Source: Variovorax sp. dw_308
Lineage (GTDB): Bacteria; Pseudomonadota; Gammaproteobacteria; Burkholderiales; Burkholderiaceae_C
Length of the DNA stretch: 64,000 bases
Assembly (NCBI RefSeq): GCF_019207085.1
Contig: NZ_JAATOM010000027.1
Location: 1 to 64,000 of the forward strand
Reading direction: 5' to 3'
The notes beneath the pieces were generated by a model, which saw nothing but the letters and a program-made list of their open reading frames with translations, was not told the origin of the DNA and made no database searches. Made by a program: the position numbers and the translations under genes. Below, piece by piece: positions 17,653 to 26,609 of this stretch. Numbering within the stretch: position 1 is the first letter of the stretch; every line of letters starts with the position of its first letter.

Positions 17653-20600
17653 TTGGCCGACCTGAAGCCGTCCGCGAGTCCTGCAGGGCGCGGCCTCCAG
17701 ATCGACTTGCTGGGGGGATTCCGCTGTGCCCTGGACGGCCATCCCGTGGCCGGGATGTCGTACGACAAGATGCGCGGGCTGCTCGCCTATCTCGCGATGG
17801 GACATGCGCAAGACCACAAGCGCGAACTGCTGGCCGAACTGTTCTGGAGCGGCAACGATCCGGTCACCGCACGAGGCAACCTGCGCCGGACCTTGTCGGA
17901 CTTGCGTCGCGTGCTGGAAACGCCCGCCGGCCCGGCCTTGTTCTCCACCAGCCGCAGCACCATCCGCTTCATGCTCGGCCACACCTCAGCGGATCAGGGC
18001 GGGATGACCACGACGCATCGGCTCGAGAGCCCCCGCATCGACGCAGTCGCGTTCAACGACACGGGCTCGCCGCCCGGCGACGACGCGGCGCACCAGCGCG
18101 ACGAGCGCCTCGTCGCGCTCTACCGCGGTGAATTCATGGCGGGCTTCTACCTTGCGGATTGCCCTGCCTTCGAAGACTGGCTGCACGTCCAGCGCGGCGT
18201 CATGCACCGTCGCGCACTGGCACTCCTGGAACACTTGGCAGGCTTCCACGAGTCCGCCGGCAACCCTGGCAAGGCCCTGCCATTCGCGCTGCGCCACGTG
18301 GCGCTGGAGCCCTGGGACGAAGCCGCCCACCGCCGTGCGATGCGCCTGCATGCCCTGCTGGGGCAAAACGGCTCGGCGCTGCGGCAGTTCGATGCTTGCG
18401 CTCGACTGCTGCAAGACGAACTGGGCATCGCCCCCGGCCCGGAAACGCAGGCACTGGCCGAACGCATCCGCAACGATGAACTGGCGCACGCCGCGGCCGC
18501 GTTGCCGACCGCACCACAGCGGCCGCCAACGCAAACGCCAACGCCCACAGCGCCGCATGCCGAGCGTCGCCAGGTCACCGTGCTCTTCTGCGAACTCGCG
18601 ATATCAGGCGTCGACGATGCCGACGACGCGATGGAGCGCATGCTCGCGCCGCGCGCCCGTTGCACCGAGATCCTGCGGAGCTTCTCCGGGCATGTCCTGC
18701 CCATGCATGGCGGCGGACTGCTGGCCTACTTCGGCTATCCGCAATCCCGGGAGGACAGCGCGGTGCGCGCCGTGCGCGCCGCCCTGGCCCTGGTGCAGGA
18801 AGCGATCGACGGCATCAAGATCCGCGCCGGCGTCCACACCGGCTTGATCCTGACCGATGGCGATCCTTCTTTGCCCGATGCGGTGGGCAAGACATCCGCC
18901 GTCGCCATCCAGTTGCGGCGCCTCATCGGCTCCGGCGAGGCCGCCATCAGCGGGGAAGCGCACCGCATCGTGGCCGGCTACTTCGATTGCACGGGCCTGG
19001 GCAGCCAGGTGTTGCCCGACACGTCGCAGCCGATCGCCATCTTCAGGGTCGACAAGGAAAGCGGCGCCCGCACACGGCTGGACGCGGCGACGCCGCTGAC
19101 GCCGCTGGTCGGGAGACAGGCCGAGCTCGCGCAACTGACGCAATGGTGGGAAGAGACCCGCCACGGCGCCAACCATGCCGTGCTGCTGCAAGGCGAGCCG
19201 GCCATCGGCAAGTCCCGCCTGGTGCATGCCTTCCGGCAAGGCCTGGCGGACGAGGCGCATGCGGTCCGCGTGCTGCGCTGCTTTCCGGAGTACAGCCAAT
19301 CGCCCTTTCATCCGCTGCTGGTCCTGCTGGCGGAAAGGATGGGATTCGCCGCTGGCGATACGCCCCAGCTGAAGTCGGCCAAGCTGGCGCAGCATGTGTC
19401 CGCGGCCTGGCCCGCGTGGACCGCCGATGCCGTCCCCCTCATCGCCGCCCTGTTCGGACTCCCCCCACCCGCCGACGAGCGCGCGCCCGCGCCCGTACGG
19501 CCATCGCAAAAGGAGCAGACCTTCAGGCTTCTGCAGGCGATGCTGAGGGGGCCGACGGCGCACATGGGTGTGCTGTTCATCGTGGAGGACCTGCACTGGG
19601 CCGATCCTTCGACGCTGGAGCTGCTGGCCATGCTGGTCGCGCAGGGCAAGGGCGACGGCGGCTTGCTGTCGGTCTTTACAGCACGCCCCGAATTCGCCGG
19701 GCCCGTGGCAACGCATGCGCTGTCGCTCGCGCCCCTTGCGGAATCCGAGATGACGCAACTGATCGCCTCGGTCAGCCCGCAACTTTCGCCCGAAATGGTC
19801 CGCGGCATCGCGGCACGCGCCGACGGCGTGCCGCTCTTTGCGGAGGAGCTGGCGAAATCGGCCACACGAGAGGACTGGGCCGCCATTCCGATCGCGCTGC
19901 ATGACCTGCTGGCGGCCCGCATGGACCGCCTGGGCGCAGCGCGATACGCCGCCCAACTGGCCGCCACCATCGGGCGCGAATTCAGCGCAGACCTGCTGCG
20001 CAAGGTGTCGCCCGACGAGCCCGAGGCGCTGTCGGCCCATCTCGATCAACTCAACCATGCCGGCCTGGTGTCGAGGGTCGACGACACGACCTTCCAGTTC
20101 AAGCATGCGCTGGTCCAGGAAGCGGCCTACCAGTCGCAGACGCGGGCCGACCGGCAGGCTGCGCACCGACGCATCGCGCAGGTGCTGCAAGCCGAGCTGC
20201 CGGACAGCGTCGCAGCCCGGCCGGAATTGCTGGCGCAGCACCTCTCCTGCGCGGGAGACGATGCGCAAGCCATCGAGCACTGGATCCGCGCGGGGCGCCG
20301 GGCCATCTCCGGCTCGGCCAACCTGGAAGCCATCGCGCATTTCAAGCGCGCGCTGCAATCGCTGATGACGCTGCCCGCGACATCGAAAAGGGACCAGGCC
20401 GAGTTCTCGATCCTTGTGGCGCTCTGTCCCGCGCTCCATGCCACGCAAGGCGACGGCTCGGAAGAAATCGGCCGCGTCACCGCGCGCATCTCGGCGCTGC
20501 ACGCGCAGGTGGCCGACAGCCCCGACCTCTTCCTCGCGGAATGGACGCGCTTGCGCAACGCCGTGGCGACCATCGGCCCCCGCGGTGTGCCGCAAGCTGC

Positions 20601-21588
20601 CATGCGCCTGCTGGAGAAGGTCCGCGACGACCCGATCGCCCGGCAAGCGGCGCACTACGCGGCGGCGGTGGCAACCTTCTGGCTCGGCGACTTCGCGGAC
20701 TCCGGCGCGCATTCGGTGGAAGCCATCGCGCTGTATCGCCCGGACCAGCATCACCTGATGCTTCAGTTGTTCGGCGAGGACCTGTCGGTGTCCCTCGCCG
20801 GGCACCTGTCGTGGTCCCTCTGCTTCCGGGGCTTCCCGGACCAGGCGCAGCAGGTCAGCGCGCGAATGCTGGAGCAGGCGCGCGCGATGGCGCATCCCAA
20901 GACCTTGGCAATGGCCCTCCTGTTCGCCACCATGTTGCGCCGCTGGCTCAACAAGCATGCGGAGACCATCCGCCTCGCCGGGGAGACCATTGCGCTCGCG
21001 CGCCAGCACGGCATGCTGCACTGGATGGCGACGGGCGAAGCCCTGCAGGGCAAGGCCCAGGTCCTCCAGGACGGCCACCGGGACCAACACGCGCTCACGG
21101 CGCTCACGGCGCTGGCGGCCCGCCTCGGCGCCGCCTCGCCTTCCTACTCGGCGCTGCGCATGTCCGACATGGCCGAGCTTCACATGCACCTGAACCTCCA
21201 CGCGGAAGCGCTGCGCCTGCTCGACCAGGCGCAGGCCGATGAGCTCAGCACCGGCAGCCTGCAGTTCGCGGCCGAGCGCCATCGCCTCCGGGGCCTGTGC
21301 CTGCTGGCGCTCACGCCGCCCGACGCGGCGGCCGCGGAAGCCGCCTTCGAACGCGCCCTGGCCATCAGCCGCGCCCAGGGCGCCAAGACGCTGGAGCTGC
21401 GCGCCGCCGTATGCCTGGCCCGGCTCTGGCGGCAGCAAGGCAGGCACGTGCAGGCGCGCCAGTTGCTGGCAGAGACGCACGGCTGGTTCACCGAAGGATT
21501 CGACACGCCGGATCTCGTCCTGGCGGCCGGACTCCTGCAGGATGCGGCCTCAAGCGCAGAACAAGGCGGAGCGCCGCAGACCGCTTGA
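17653..21588 (+). CDS. SARP/BTAD regulator with degenerate cyclase, AAA and TPR domains
   Basis: This 1311-codon protein begins with an OmpR-like winged helix (LQIDLLGGF, residues about 15-100) and a BTAD helical domain (about 120-275), the layout of SARP transcription activators. A class III nucleotide-cyclase homology region follows (RRQVTVLFCELA at about 305 to 460). There the two metal-binding aspartates are replaced (FCEL, GGGLLAYFG), so it is probably catalytically dead. An AAA/STAND ATPase follows with Walker A GEPAIGKSRL near 514 and Walker B VLFIVEDLHWADPS near 640. TPR-like helices fill the rest. The only start in frame is TTG at 17653; the ATG at 17639 opens an 8-codon frame that stops just inside. 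It is divergent from the small envelope genes and shares direct-repeat elements with them. Confidence 0.85.
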   Translation: MADLKPSASPAGRGLQIDLLGGFRCALDGHPVAGMSYDKMRGLLAYLAMGHAQDHKRELLAELFWSGNDPVTARGNLRRTLSDLRRVLETPAGPALFSTSRSTIRFMLGHTSADQGGMTTTHRLESPRIDAVAFNDTGSPPGDDAAHQRDERLVALYRGEFMAGFYLADCPAFEDWLHVQRGVMHRRALALLEHLAGFHESAGNPGKALPFALRHVALEPWDEAAHRRAMRLHALLGQNGSALRQFDACARLLQDELGIAPGPETQALAERIRNDELAHAAAALPTAPQRPPTQTPTPTAPHAERRQVTVLFCELAISGVDDADDAMERMLAPRARCTEILRSFSGHVLPMHGGGLLAYFGYPQSREDSAVRAVRAALALVQEAIDGIKIRAGVHTGLILTDGDPSLPDAVGKTSAVAIQLRRLIGSGEAAISGEAHRIVAGYFDCTGLGSQVLPDTSQPIAIFRVDKESGARTRLDAATPLTPLVGRQAELAQLTQWWEETRHGANHAVLLQGEPAIGKSRLVHAFRQGLADEAHAVRVLRCFPEYSQSPFHPLLVLLAERMGFAAGDTPQLKSAKLAQHVSAAWPAWTADAVPLIAALFGLPPPADERAPAPVRPSQKEQTFRLLQAMLRGPTAHMGVLFIVEDLHWADPSTLELLAMLVAQGKGDGGLLSVFTARPEFAGPVATHALSLAPLAESEMTQLIASVSPQLSPEMVRGIAARADGVPLFAEELAKSATREDWAAIPIALHDLLAARMDRLGAARYAAQLAATIGREFSADLLRKVSPDEPEALSAHLDQLNHAGLVSRVDDTTFQFKHALVQEAAYQSQTRADRQAAHRRIAQVLQAELPDSVAARPELLAQHLSCAGDDAQAIEHWIRAGRRAISGSANLEAIAHFKRALQSLMTLPATSKRDQAEFSILVALCPALHATQGDGSEEIGRVTARISALHAQVADSPDLFLAEWTRLRNAVATIGPRGVPQAAMRLLEKVRDDPIARQAAHYAAAVATFWLGDFADSGAHSVEAIALYRPDQHHLMLQLFGEDLSVSLAGHLSWSLCFRGFPDQAQQVSARMLEQARAMAHPKTLAMALLFATMLRRWLNKHAETIRLAGETIALARQHGMLHWMATGEALQGKAQVLQDGHRDQHALTALTALAARLGAASPSYSALRMSDMAELHMHLNLHAEALRLLDQAQADELSTGSLQFAAERHRLRGLCLLALTPPDAAAAEAAFERALAISRAQGAKTLELRAAVCLARLWRQQGRHVQARQLLAETHGWFTEGFDTPDLVLAAGLLQDAASSAEQGGAPQTA

Positions 21589-21602
21589 TTGCGAAGCCGT
21601 CA

Positions 21603-22322
21603 TCAGATCGCGGTGGTCGCCGGCAGCAGCCGGTCGTACTCCGACTTGACCACCGCATAGCACTCGCAGGTGCGCCGCTCCAGGCCCTCGCGGTCCAGCA
21701 CCGTGATGTGGCCGCGCGCATAGCGGATCAGGCCCGCATGCTGGAGCTTGAGCGCGCCCTCCGTCACGCCCTCGCGCCGCACGCCGAGCATGTTGGCAAT
21801 CAGCTCCTGCGTCATCACCAGTTCACTTCCCTGCAGGCGATCGAGGCTCAACAGCAACCAGCGGCACAGTTGCTGGTCCAGCGAATGGTGCCGGTTGCAC
21901 ACCGCCGTCTGCGCCATCTGGGTGATCAGCGCCTGCGTGTAGCGCAGCAGCAGATGCAGCACCGCACCGGCGCGGTTGAACTCCTCCTTCATGAGTTCCG
22001 CCTTGAGCCGGAAGCCCCGTCCTGCACTCTGCACCACCGCGCGGCTCGGCGTCGACTCGCCGCCCATGAAGAGCGAGATGCCCACGATGCCTTCATTGCC
22101 CACCACCGCGATCTCGGCCGAGGCGCCGTTCTCCATCACGTACAGCAAGGACACGATGGCAGTCGTCGGAAAGTACACGTGGCTCAGCGTCCGGCCCGAT
22201 TCGTAGAGCACCTGCCCGAGCGGCAGGTCGATCGCTTCGAGGTCAGGCAGCCAACGCTTCCGCTCCGCATCAGGCAATGCGGCCAGCAGGCGATTGAGGA
22301 GAGGATCGGGGGACTTGGGCAT
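21603..22322 (-). CDS. Crp/Fnr-family regulator
   Basis: The 239-residue protein has a cyclic-nucleotide-binding-like beta roll (LPLGQVLYESGRTLSHVYFP, then EIAVVGNEGIVGISLFMGG) and a C-terminal winged helix (MTQELIANMLGVRREGVTEG as recognition helix region). It lacks the Arg/Ser pattern needed to bind cAMP as Crp does. It also lacks an N-terminal Fe-S cysteine cluster, so its signal is unclear. Members of this subgroup are common in Burkholderiales. It is convergent with the SARP-type gene (14-bp gap) and has 139 bp of free DNA upstream, before the CoA-transferase gene end. Confidence 0.85.
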   Translation of the reverse strand: MPKSPDPLLNRLLAALPDAERKRWLPDLEAIDLPLGQVLYESGRTLSHVYFPTTAIVSLLYVMENGASAEIAVVGNEGIVGISLFMGGESTPSRAVVQSAGRGFRLKAELMKEEFNRAGAVLHLLLRYTQALITQMAQTAVCNRHHSLDQQLCRWLLLSLDRLQGSELVMTQELIANMLGVRREGVTEGALKLQHAGLIRYARGHITVLDREGLERRTCECYAVVKSEYDRLLPATTAI

Positions 22323-22461
22323 GGCGCAACTCCGCAACAAGGCAGGCACTGGACTCCAGTCGGGGCTTGCGCCCCCACGCCGCCCTCGATTCAGGCCAGT
22401 ATAGGCATCTCATGCCCTCGTTGGTGCGGTACCGGACAGTCCCCCCACGCCCGGCAGCGGA

Positions 22462-23757
22462 TCAGAGGATGCGCAGCGACCGCGCCTGTTCCGTCAGCTC
22501 GCCCCTGAAGACCGGATGCGCAATGCCGATGAGTTCCTGCGCCCGCTGCTTCGCGGACTTTCCGCGCAACTGGGCCACGCCGTATTCGGTGACCACGTAG
22601 CTGATGTCGTTCTTGCTGGTGCTGACGTGCGTGCCCGGCGAAAGCACCGGGACGATGCGCGAAATGGTGTCGCTCTTTGCTGTCGAAGGCAGCACGATGA
22701 AGGACTTGCCGCCGCGCGAACGATTGGCCGCACGAACGAAGTCGGACTGCCCGCCCGTGCCCGAATAGGGCGACAGCCCCAGGCTCTCGGAGCCGCACTG
22801 CCCCAGCAGGTCGATCTGCAAGGTTGCGTTGATGGAGACCAGGTTGTCGTTCAGCCCGGCCAGCGCCGGATCGTTGGTGAAGTTCACCGGATGCATCTCC
22901 AGCGCCGGGTTGCGGTGCATGTAGCGGTAGAGCTTGCCGGAGCCGAGCGCGAAAGTCGCGATCGACTTCCCCGGCAGGTAGTTCTTGCGCTTGTTGGTGA
23001 CGGCCCCGCTTTCCACCAGCGAGAGGATGCCGTCGCCGATCATCTCGGTGTGGATGCCGAGGTCGTGCTTGTGCGTCAACTGCATGACCACCGCGTCAGG
23101 AATCCCGCCGTAGCCGATCTGCAGCGTCGATCCATCGTCGATCAGGTCGGCGACGTACTTGCCGATCGCCTGCTGCACCGGGCCGATGACCGGCAAGCCG
23201 ACCTCCAGCACCGGATCGCTGCTCTCCACCAGCGCCGCGACCTTCGAGACGTGCACGCGGCAGTCGCCGAAGGCGACGGGGACGTTCGGGTTGACCTCCA
23301 GTACCACCGCCCGCGCCCGGGCCACGCCGGCCATGGTGTAGTCGGCGCCCAGGCTCAGCGAGAAAAAGCCGTCCTCGTCCATCGGCGAGGCCATGCTGAA
23401 CACCACGTCGGCCGGGATCTGCCCGCGCTCGATCATGCGCGGAATCTCGGAAAAGTAGTTGGGGATGAAATCGATCCAGCCGGCCTGCCCACCGGCACGC
23501 GTCGCGCCACCGTAGAAGAAGGCCACGTGCCGCACATGCTGCGTGGTCTCCGGGTCGATATAGGCGTACTTGCGGACGGCCAGGATCTGGGCGACCTTCA
23601 CGTCGCGGAAGTCGAGGCGCTGCTCCGACAGCGCAGTGAGCAATGCCGGCGGCTCGCCGACGCCCGTGGGCACGATGATGAAATCGCCATCGCGCACCTG
23701 TCGCACGGCCTCTGCGGCGGAAGTCCGCTTTTCCTGGTACTGCGCCTCGAACGACAT
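22462..23757 (-). CDS. acetyl-CoA hydrolase/CoA-transferase family enzyme
   Basis: The 431-residue protein belongs to the acetyl-CoA hydrolase/4-hydroxybutyrate CoA-transferase family. Visible hallmarks are IVPTGVGEPPALLTAL near the N-terminus, LQIGYGGIPDAVV, and GLSPYSGTGGQSDFVRAA toward the C-terminus. The catalytic glutamate of the family would lie in the GLGIHTEMIGDG-like segment (here DLGIHTEMIGDGI). It would move CoA between acetate-type acids. ATG 23757 follows a GGAGCAAA ribosome-binding site. The gene is divergent from an ABC-type binding protein gene. Confidence 0.88.
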   Translation of the reverse strand: MSFEAQYQEKRTSAAEAVRQVRDGDFIIVPTGVGEPPALLTALSEQRLDFRDVKVAQILAVRKYAYIDPETTQHVRHVAFFYGGATRAGGQAGWIDFIPNYFSEIPRMIERGQIPADVVFSMASPMDEDGFFSLSLGADYTMAGVARARAVVLEVNPNVPVAFGDCRVHVSKVAALVESSDPVLEVGLPVIGPVQQAIGKYVADLIDDGSTLQIGYGGIPDAVVMQLTHKHDLGIHTEMIGDGILSLVESGAVTNKRKNYLPGKSIATFALGSGKLYRYMHRNPALEMHPVNFTNDPALAGLNDNLVSINATLQIDLLGQCGSESLGLSPYSGTGGQSDFVRAANRSRGGKSFIVLPSTAKSDTISRIVPVLSPGTHVSTSKNDISYVVTEYGVAQLRGKSAKQRAQELIGIAHPVFRGELTEQARSLRIL

Positions 23758-23935
23758 GCGGTTTGCTCCTTGTGGACCGTTGCGGACATTGCTGCGGGCA
23801 TTGCCGGCGGCAAGCGTCGAATATAGGGCGGCTTCCGCCACTCTCGCAGTCGTGCTTCCACGGGGTTTGATTTGGCGCAAAGGCCTGCATCGGCCCATAC
23901 TCGCCCACTCCATGTCGGAGAGCGGGAACAGCGGC

Positions 23936-24919
23936 GTGAACAAGCTCCGAAGAATCCTCCTGACGCTTGCCATCGGGGCCGCCTGCGCCCCCTGCGCCGC
24001 CCTCGCGCAAGGGCAGGCATCGAAGCCGCGGCGCATCGGCTACCTGGACACCGCTTCGGCCAGCACCTCCAGCAACCGGCTGGACCGGCTGCGCGCGGGC
24101 CTGCGCGACCTCGGCCAGGTGGAAGGCAGGGACATCGTCATCGATGCGCACTGGGCCGAGAGCGCCTACGAGCGCCTTCCCGGGCTCACCGCTTCACTGC
24201 TGGCGCAGAAGCCGGACCTCATCGTGGCCGCGGGGCCGGCCGCCATCCTGACCATGCGCAAGGCCACCAGCACCGTGCCCATCGTCTTCGCGGCAAGTGG
24301 CGATCCGCTCGTGTTCGGCTTCGTCCGGAGCCTGTCGCGGCCCGGCGGCAACGTGACCGGGGTGTCCAGCGTCGGCGCCGACCTCAGCGGCAAGTACCTG
24401 GAGTTCCTGCGCGAGGCGATACCCAGCCTCTCGACGGTTGCCGTGCTGATGAACCCGGGGCATCCCGGCCACCCCGACTACCTCCGGAGCATCCAGGCGG
24501 CCACCCCGGCGTCGGTGCGGGTGCTCCCGCTGCGAGCGGCGGACGCCGGCCAGATCGAGGCGGCCTTCGACGCGGTCAGGCAAGCTCGCGCGCAGGCCGT
24601 GATCGTGCTCGGCGACGGGCTGTTCTTTTCGCAGGCGCGCCGCATTGCCGAACTGGCGATCCAGCAACGCCTGCCCACGCTGTTCTCGTCGAGGGAGCCC
24701 GTGCAGGTCGGCGGGCTGATGAGCTACGGCCCGAACCTGGCCGAGCAGTTCTACCGGGCCGCGAGCTATGTCGACAAGATCCTGCGTGGCGCGCATCCCG
24801 CGGATTTGCCGGTGGAGCAGCCGACGACCTTCGAACTGGTCATCAACCTCCAGACCGCCAAGACGATCGGGTTGACGCTGCGGCAGGCGCTGCTGCTGCG
24901 TGCCGACGTGCTGCTGTGA
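23936..24919 (+). CDS. ABC transporter substrate-binding protein (ABC_sub_bind family)
   Basis: The product starts VNKLRRILLTLAIGAACAPC and has a Sec signal ending near ALAQ. It then shows the ABC_sub_bind pattern PRRIGYLDT, GLRDLGQVEGRDIVI, and DLIVAAGPAAILTMRKATST followed by PIVFAASGDP. The C-terminal signature is QPTTFELVINLQTAKTIGLT. Family members bind amino acids, tryptophan or unknown ligands, and many are orphans. No permease or ATPase gene is beside it, so here too it is an orphan. GTG 23936 fits the signal peptide best; ATG 23912 is the alternative. Confidence 0.88.
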   Translation: MNKLRRILLTLAIGAACAPCAALAQGQASKPRRIGYLDTASASTSSNRLDRLRAGLRDLGQVEGRDIVIDAHWAESAYERLPGLTASLLAQKPDLIVAAGPAAILTMRKATSTVPIVFAASGDPLVFGFVRSLSRPGGNVTGVSSVGADLSGKYLEFLREAIPSLSTVAVLMNPGHPGHPDYLRSIQAATPASVRVLPLRAADAGQIEAAFDAVRQARAQAVIVLGDGLFFSQARRIAELAIQQRLPTLFSSREPVQVGGLMSYGPNLAEQFYRAASYVDKILRGAHPADLPVEQPTTFELVINLQTAKTIGLTLRQALLLRADVLL

Positions 24920-24937
24920 ATCGCCGGGCCGCCGCCG

Positions 24938-25984
24938 TCAATGCGTCTTGCGCAGCACCGCCACCATCTCCGCCACGATCGACGCGGCGATCTCTGCCGG
25001 CCCGATCGCGCCGATGTCCAGGCCCGCCGGGCCATGGATCCTGGCGCCTTGATCGGCCGGCACGCCGGCCTGCTCCAGCCGCGCCAGCCGCGCCGCATGC
25101 GACTTGCGGCTGCCCAGCGCGCCGATGTAGAAGACATGGCTGCGCACGGCTTCGATGAGCGCCGGGTCGTCGATCTCCGGCGCATGCGCCAGCACCACCA
25201 CCGCGCAGCGGCTGTCCAGGCGCAGCGACCGCATCGTCGCGCCCACGTCGCCCACCAGCATGTTCGCGCCGGAGAACTCCGGCCCCACGGCATGGGCGCG
25301 CGGCTCGATGATGGTCACCTCGAAGCCGATCAGTTGCGCCGCGTCGCGCAAGGCCCGGGCCGTCCGCACCGCCCCCACCACGAACAGCCGCAAGGGCGCG
25401 TTGAACACCTGGAACAGCACCTCGTCCCCTTCCACCAGCGCTATCGCGGTGTCGTCCATGCGCGCACGCTTGTGGGCCTCGCTCGCCCATGCGCCCGACG
25501 CGGGACCATCCGACGAGATCAGCAAGCGGCGACCGTCGGACAGCCCGGTGCACAGCACCACGCTGCGGCCGCTGCGCATCGCATCGAGCGCCTCGCGCAA
25601 CACCTCGACCTGGCCGCCCTGCCCACCGTGCCTGTTGCCATCGATGCATTCCAGCCGGATCTCCAGTCCGCCGCCGCAGGCCATGCCGGCGGCCGAGGCG
25701 GTGGCGTCGTCGACCGACACCTTCACCATCGTGTCCTTGCCCTCGGCCAGCACGCCCAGCGCGGCCGACACCACCAGCGTGTCGACGCTGGCGCCGAACA
25801 GCGTGCCGAAGTGCGTGCCGTTCTCGTGCACGGCCAGCTGCGTGCCGGCGCGCCGCGGGGCGGTGGACCATGCCTTGACCACCGTGGCCAGCACCACGCC
25901 GGCGCCGGCGTCCTTCCATTTCAGGACCTGTTCCAGCACCGCCGCCGCCAGGTCGCGGGCCTTTTCACCATGGATGTCCGTCAT
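24938..25984 (-). CDS. XdhC/CoxI-family molybdenum-cofactor insertion protein
   Basis: The 348-residue protein has an N-terminal CoxI domain (VLATVVKAWSTAPRRAGTQL) and a C-terminal XdhC Rossmann domain (LFVVGAVRTARAL, then FYIGALGSRKSHAARLARL, then GLDIGAIGPAEIAASI). Such proteins bind and protect the sulfurated molybdenum cofactor for xanthine-dehydrogenase-type enzymes. No xanthine-dehydrogenase-type structural genes are visible nearby, so its client is elsewhere on the genome. ATG 25984 was chosen; it is divergent from the exported MsrB gene. It belongs to the molybdenum theme. Confidence 0.88.
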   Translation of the reverse strand: MTDIHGEKARDLAAAVLEQVLKWKDAGAGVVLATVVKAWSTAPRRAGTQLAVHENGTHFGTLFGASVDTLVVSAALGVLAEGKDTMVKVSVDDATASAAGMACGGGLEIRLECIDGNRHGGQGGQVEVLREALDAMRSGRSVVLCTGLSDGRRLLISSDGPASGAWASEAHKRARMDDTAIALVEGDEVLFQVFNAPLRLFVVGAVRTARALRDAAQLIGFEVTIIEPRAHAVGPEFSGANMLVGDVGATMRSLRLDSRCAVVVLAHAPEIDDPALIEAVRSHVFYIGALGSRKSHAARLARLEQAGVPADQGARIHGPAGLDIGAIGPAEIAASIVAEMVAVLRKTH

Positions 25985-26050
25985 GCCGATTCCTTTGCAG
26001 CTACAAGGTTGTTCCGGAGCGCGGACCATGCCACCTCAGGAGACTCTCGT

Positions 26051-26554
26051 ATGTACCACCGCAGGCAATTCCTGAACACCCTCGCGGCATCTTCGCTGGC
26101 CGCGTTGCCGGGCTTGATGCTCAGCGCAACGGCGAGGGCCGCCAAGACGACTTTCGAGCTGACGCTGAGCGACGCCGAATGGAAGAAACGCCTGTCGCCG
26201 CAGCAGTACGCGGTGCTGCGCCAGGCCGATACGGAAACGCCCTTCACCAGCCCGCTGAACAAGGAGCATCGCGCCGGCGTGTTCTCCTGCGCGGGTTGCC
26301 AGTTGCCGCTGTTCTCGTCCGCCACCAAGTTCGACAGCGGCACCGGCTGGCCCAGCTTCTGGAAACCGCTCGACGACGCTGTCATCAAGGCCACCGACAC
26401 CACCTTCGGCATGACCCGCGACGAGGTGCTGTGCCGGCGCTGCGGCGGGCACCTGGGGCATGTGTTCGACGACGGGCCGAAGCCGACCGGGTTGCGCTAC
26501 TGCATGAACGGGCTGGCGCTGGTTTTCACGCCGGGGGCCGCGCCGGCGGCTTGA
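26051..26554 (+). CDS. msrB: exported peptide-methionine (R)-S-oxide reductase
   Basis: The 167-residue protein carries an N-terminal Tat-like signal (MYHRRQFLNTLAASSLAALPG), so it likely acts in the periplasm. The MsrB domain shows both zinc CxxC pairs (FSCAGCQLPL and VLCRRCGGHLGH), the FDSGTGWPSFWKP signature, and the catalytic cysteine in LRYCMNGLALVF. It would reduce methionine-R-sulfoxide in exported proteins, complementing cytosolic MsrB. An export signal is found in a subset of proteobacterial MsrB proteins. The start ATG 26051 is required for the signal. Confidence 0.9.
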   Translation: MYHRRQFLNTLAASSLAALPGLMLSATARAAKTTFELTLSDAEWKKRLSPQQYAVLRQADTETPFTSPLNKEHRAGVFSCAGCQLPLFSSATKFDSGTGWPSFWKPLDDAVIKATDTTFGMTRDEVLCRRCGGHLGHVFDDGPKPTGLRYCMNGLALVFTPGAAPAA

Positions 26555-26609
26555 ATGCCGGCCATCCCGGTCTTGGTGGCCAGCGACGCGAGGCCAGCGA
26601 TCGCGCACG

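Noticed and set aside
18604..21480. A 958-codon frame antisense to the SARP-type regulator
   Set aside because: Gln/Arg/His-rich with no recognisable domain, against a sense-strand protein with clear Walker and TPR motifs.
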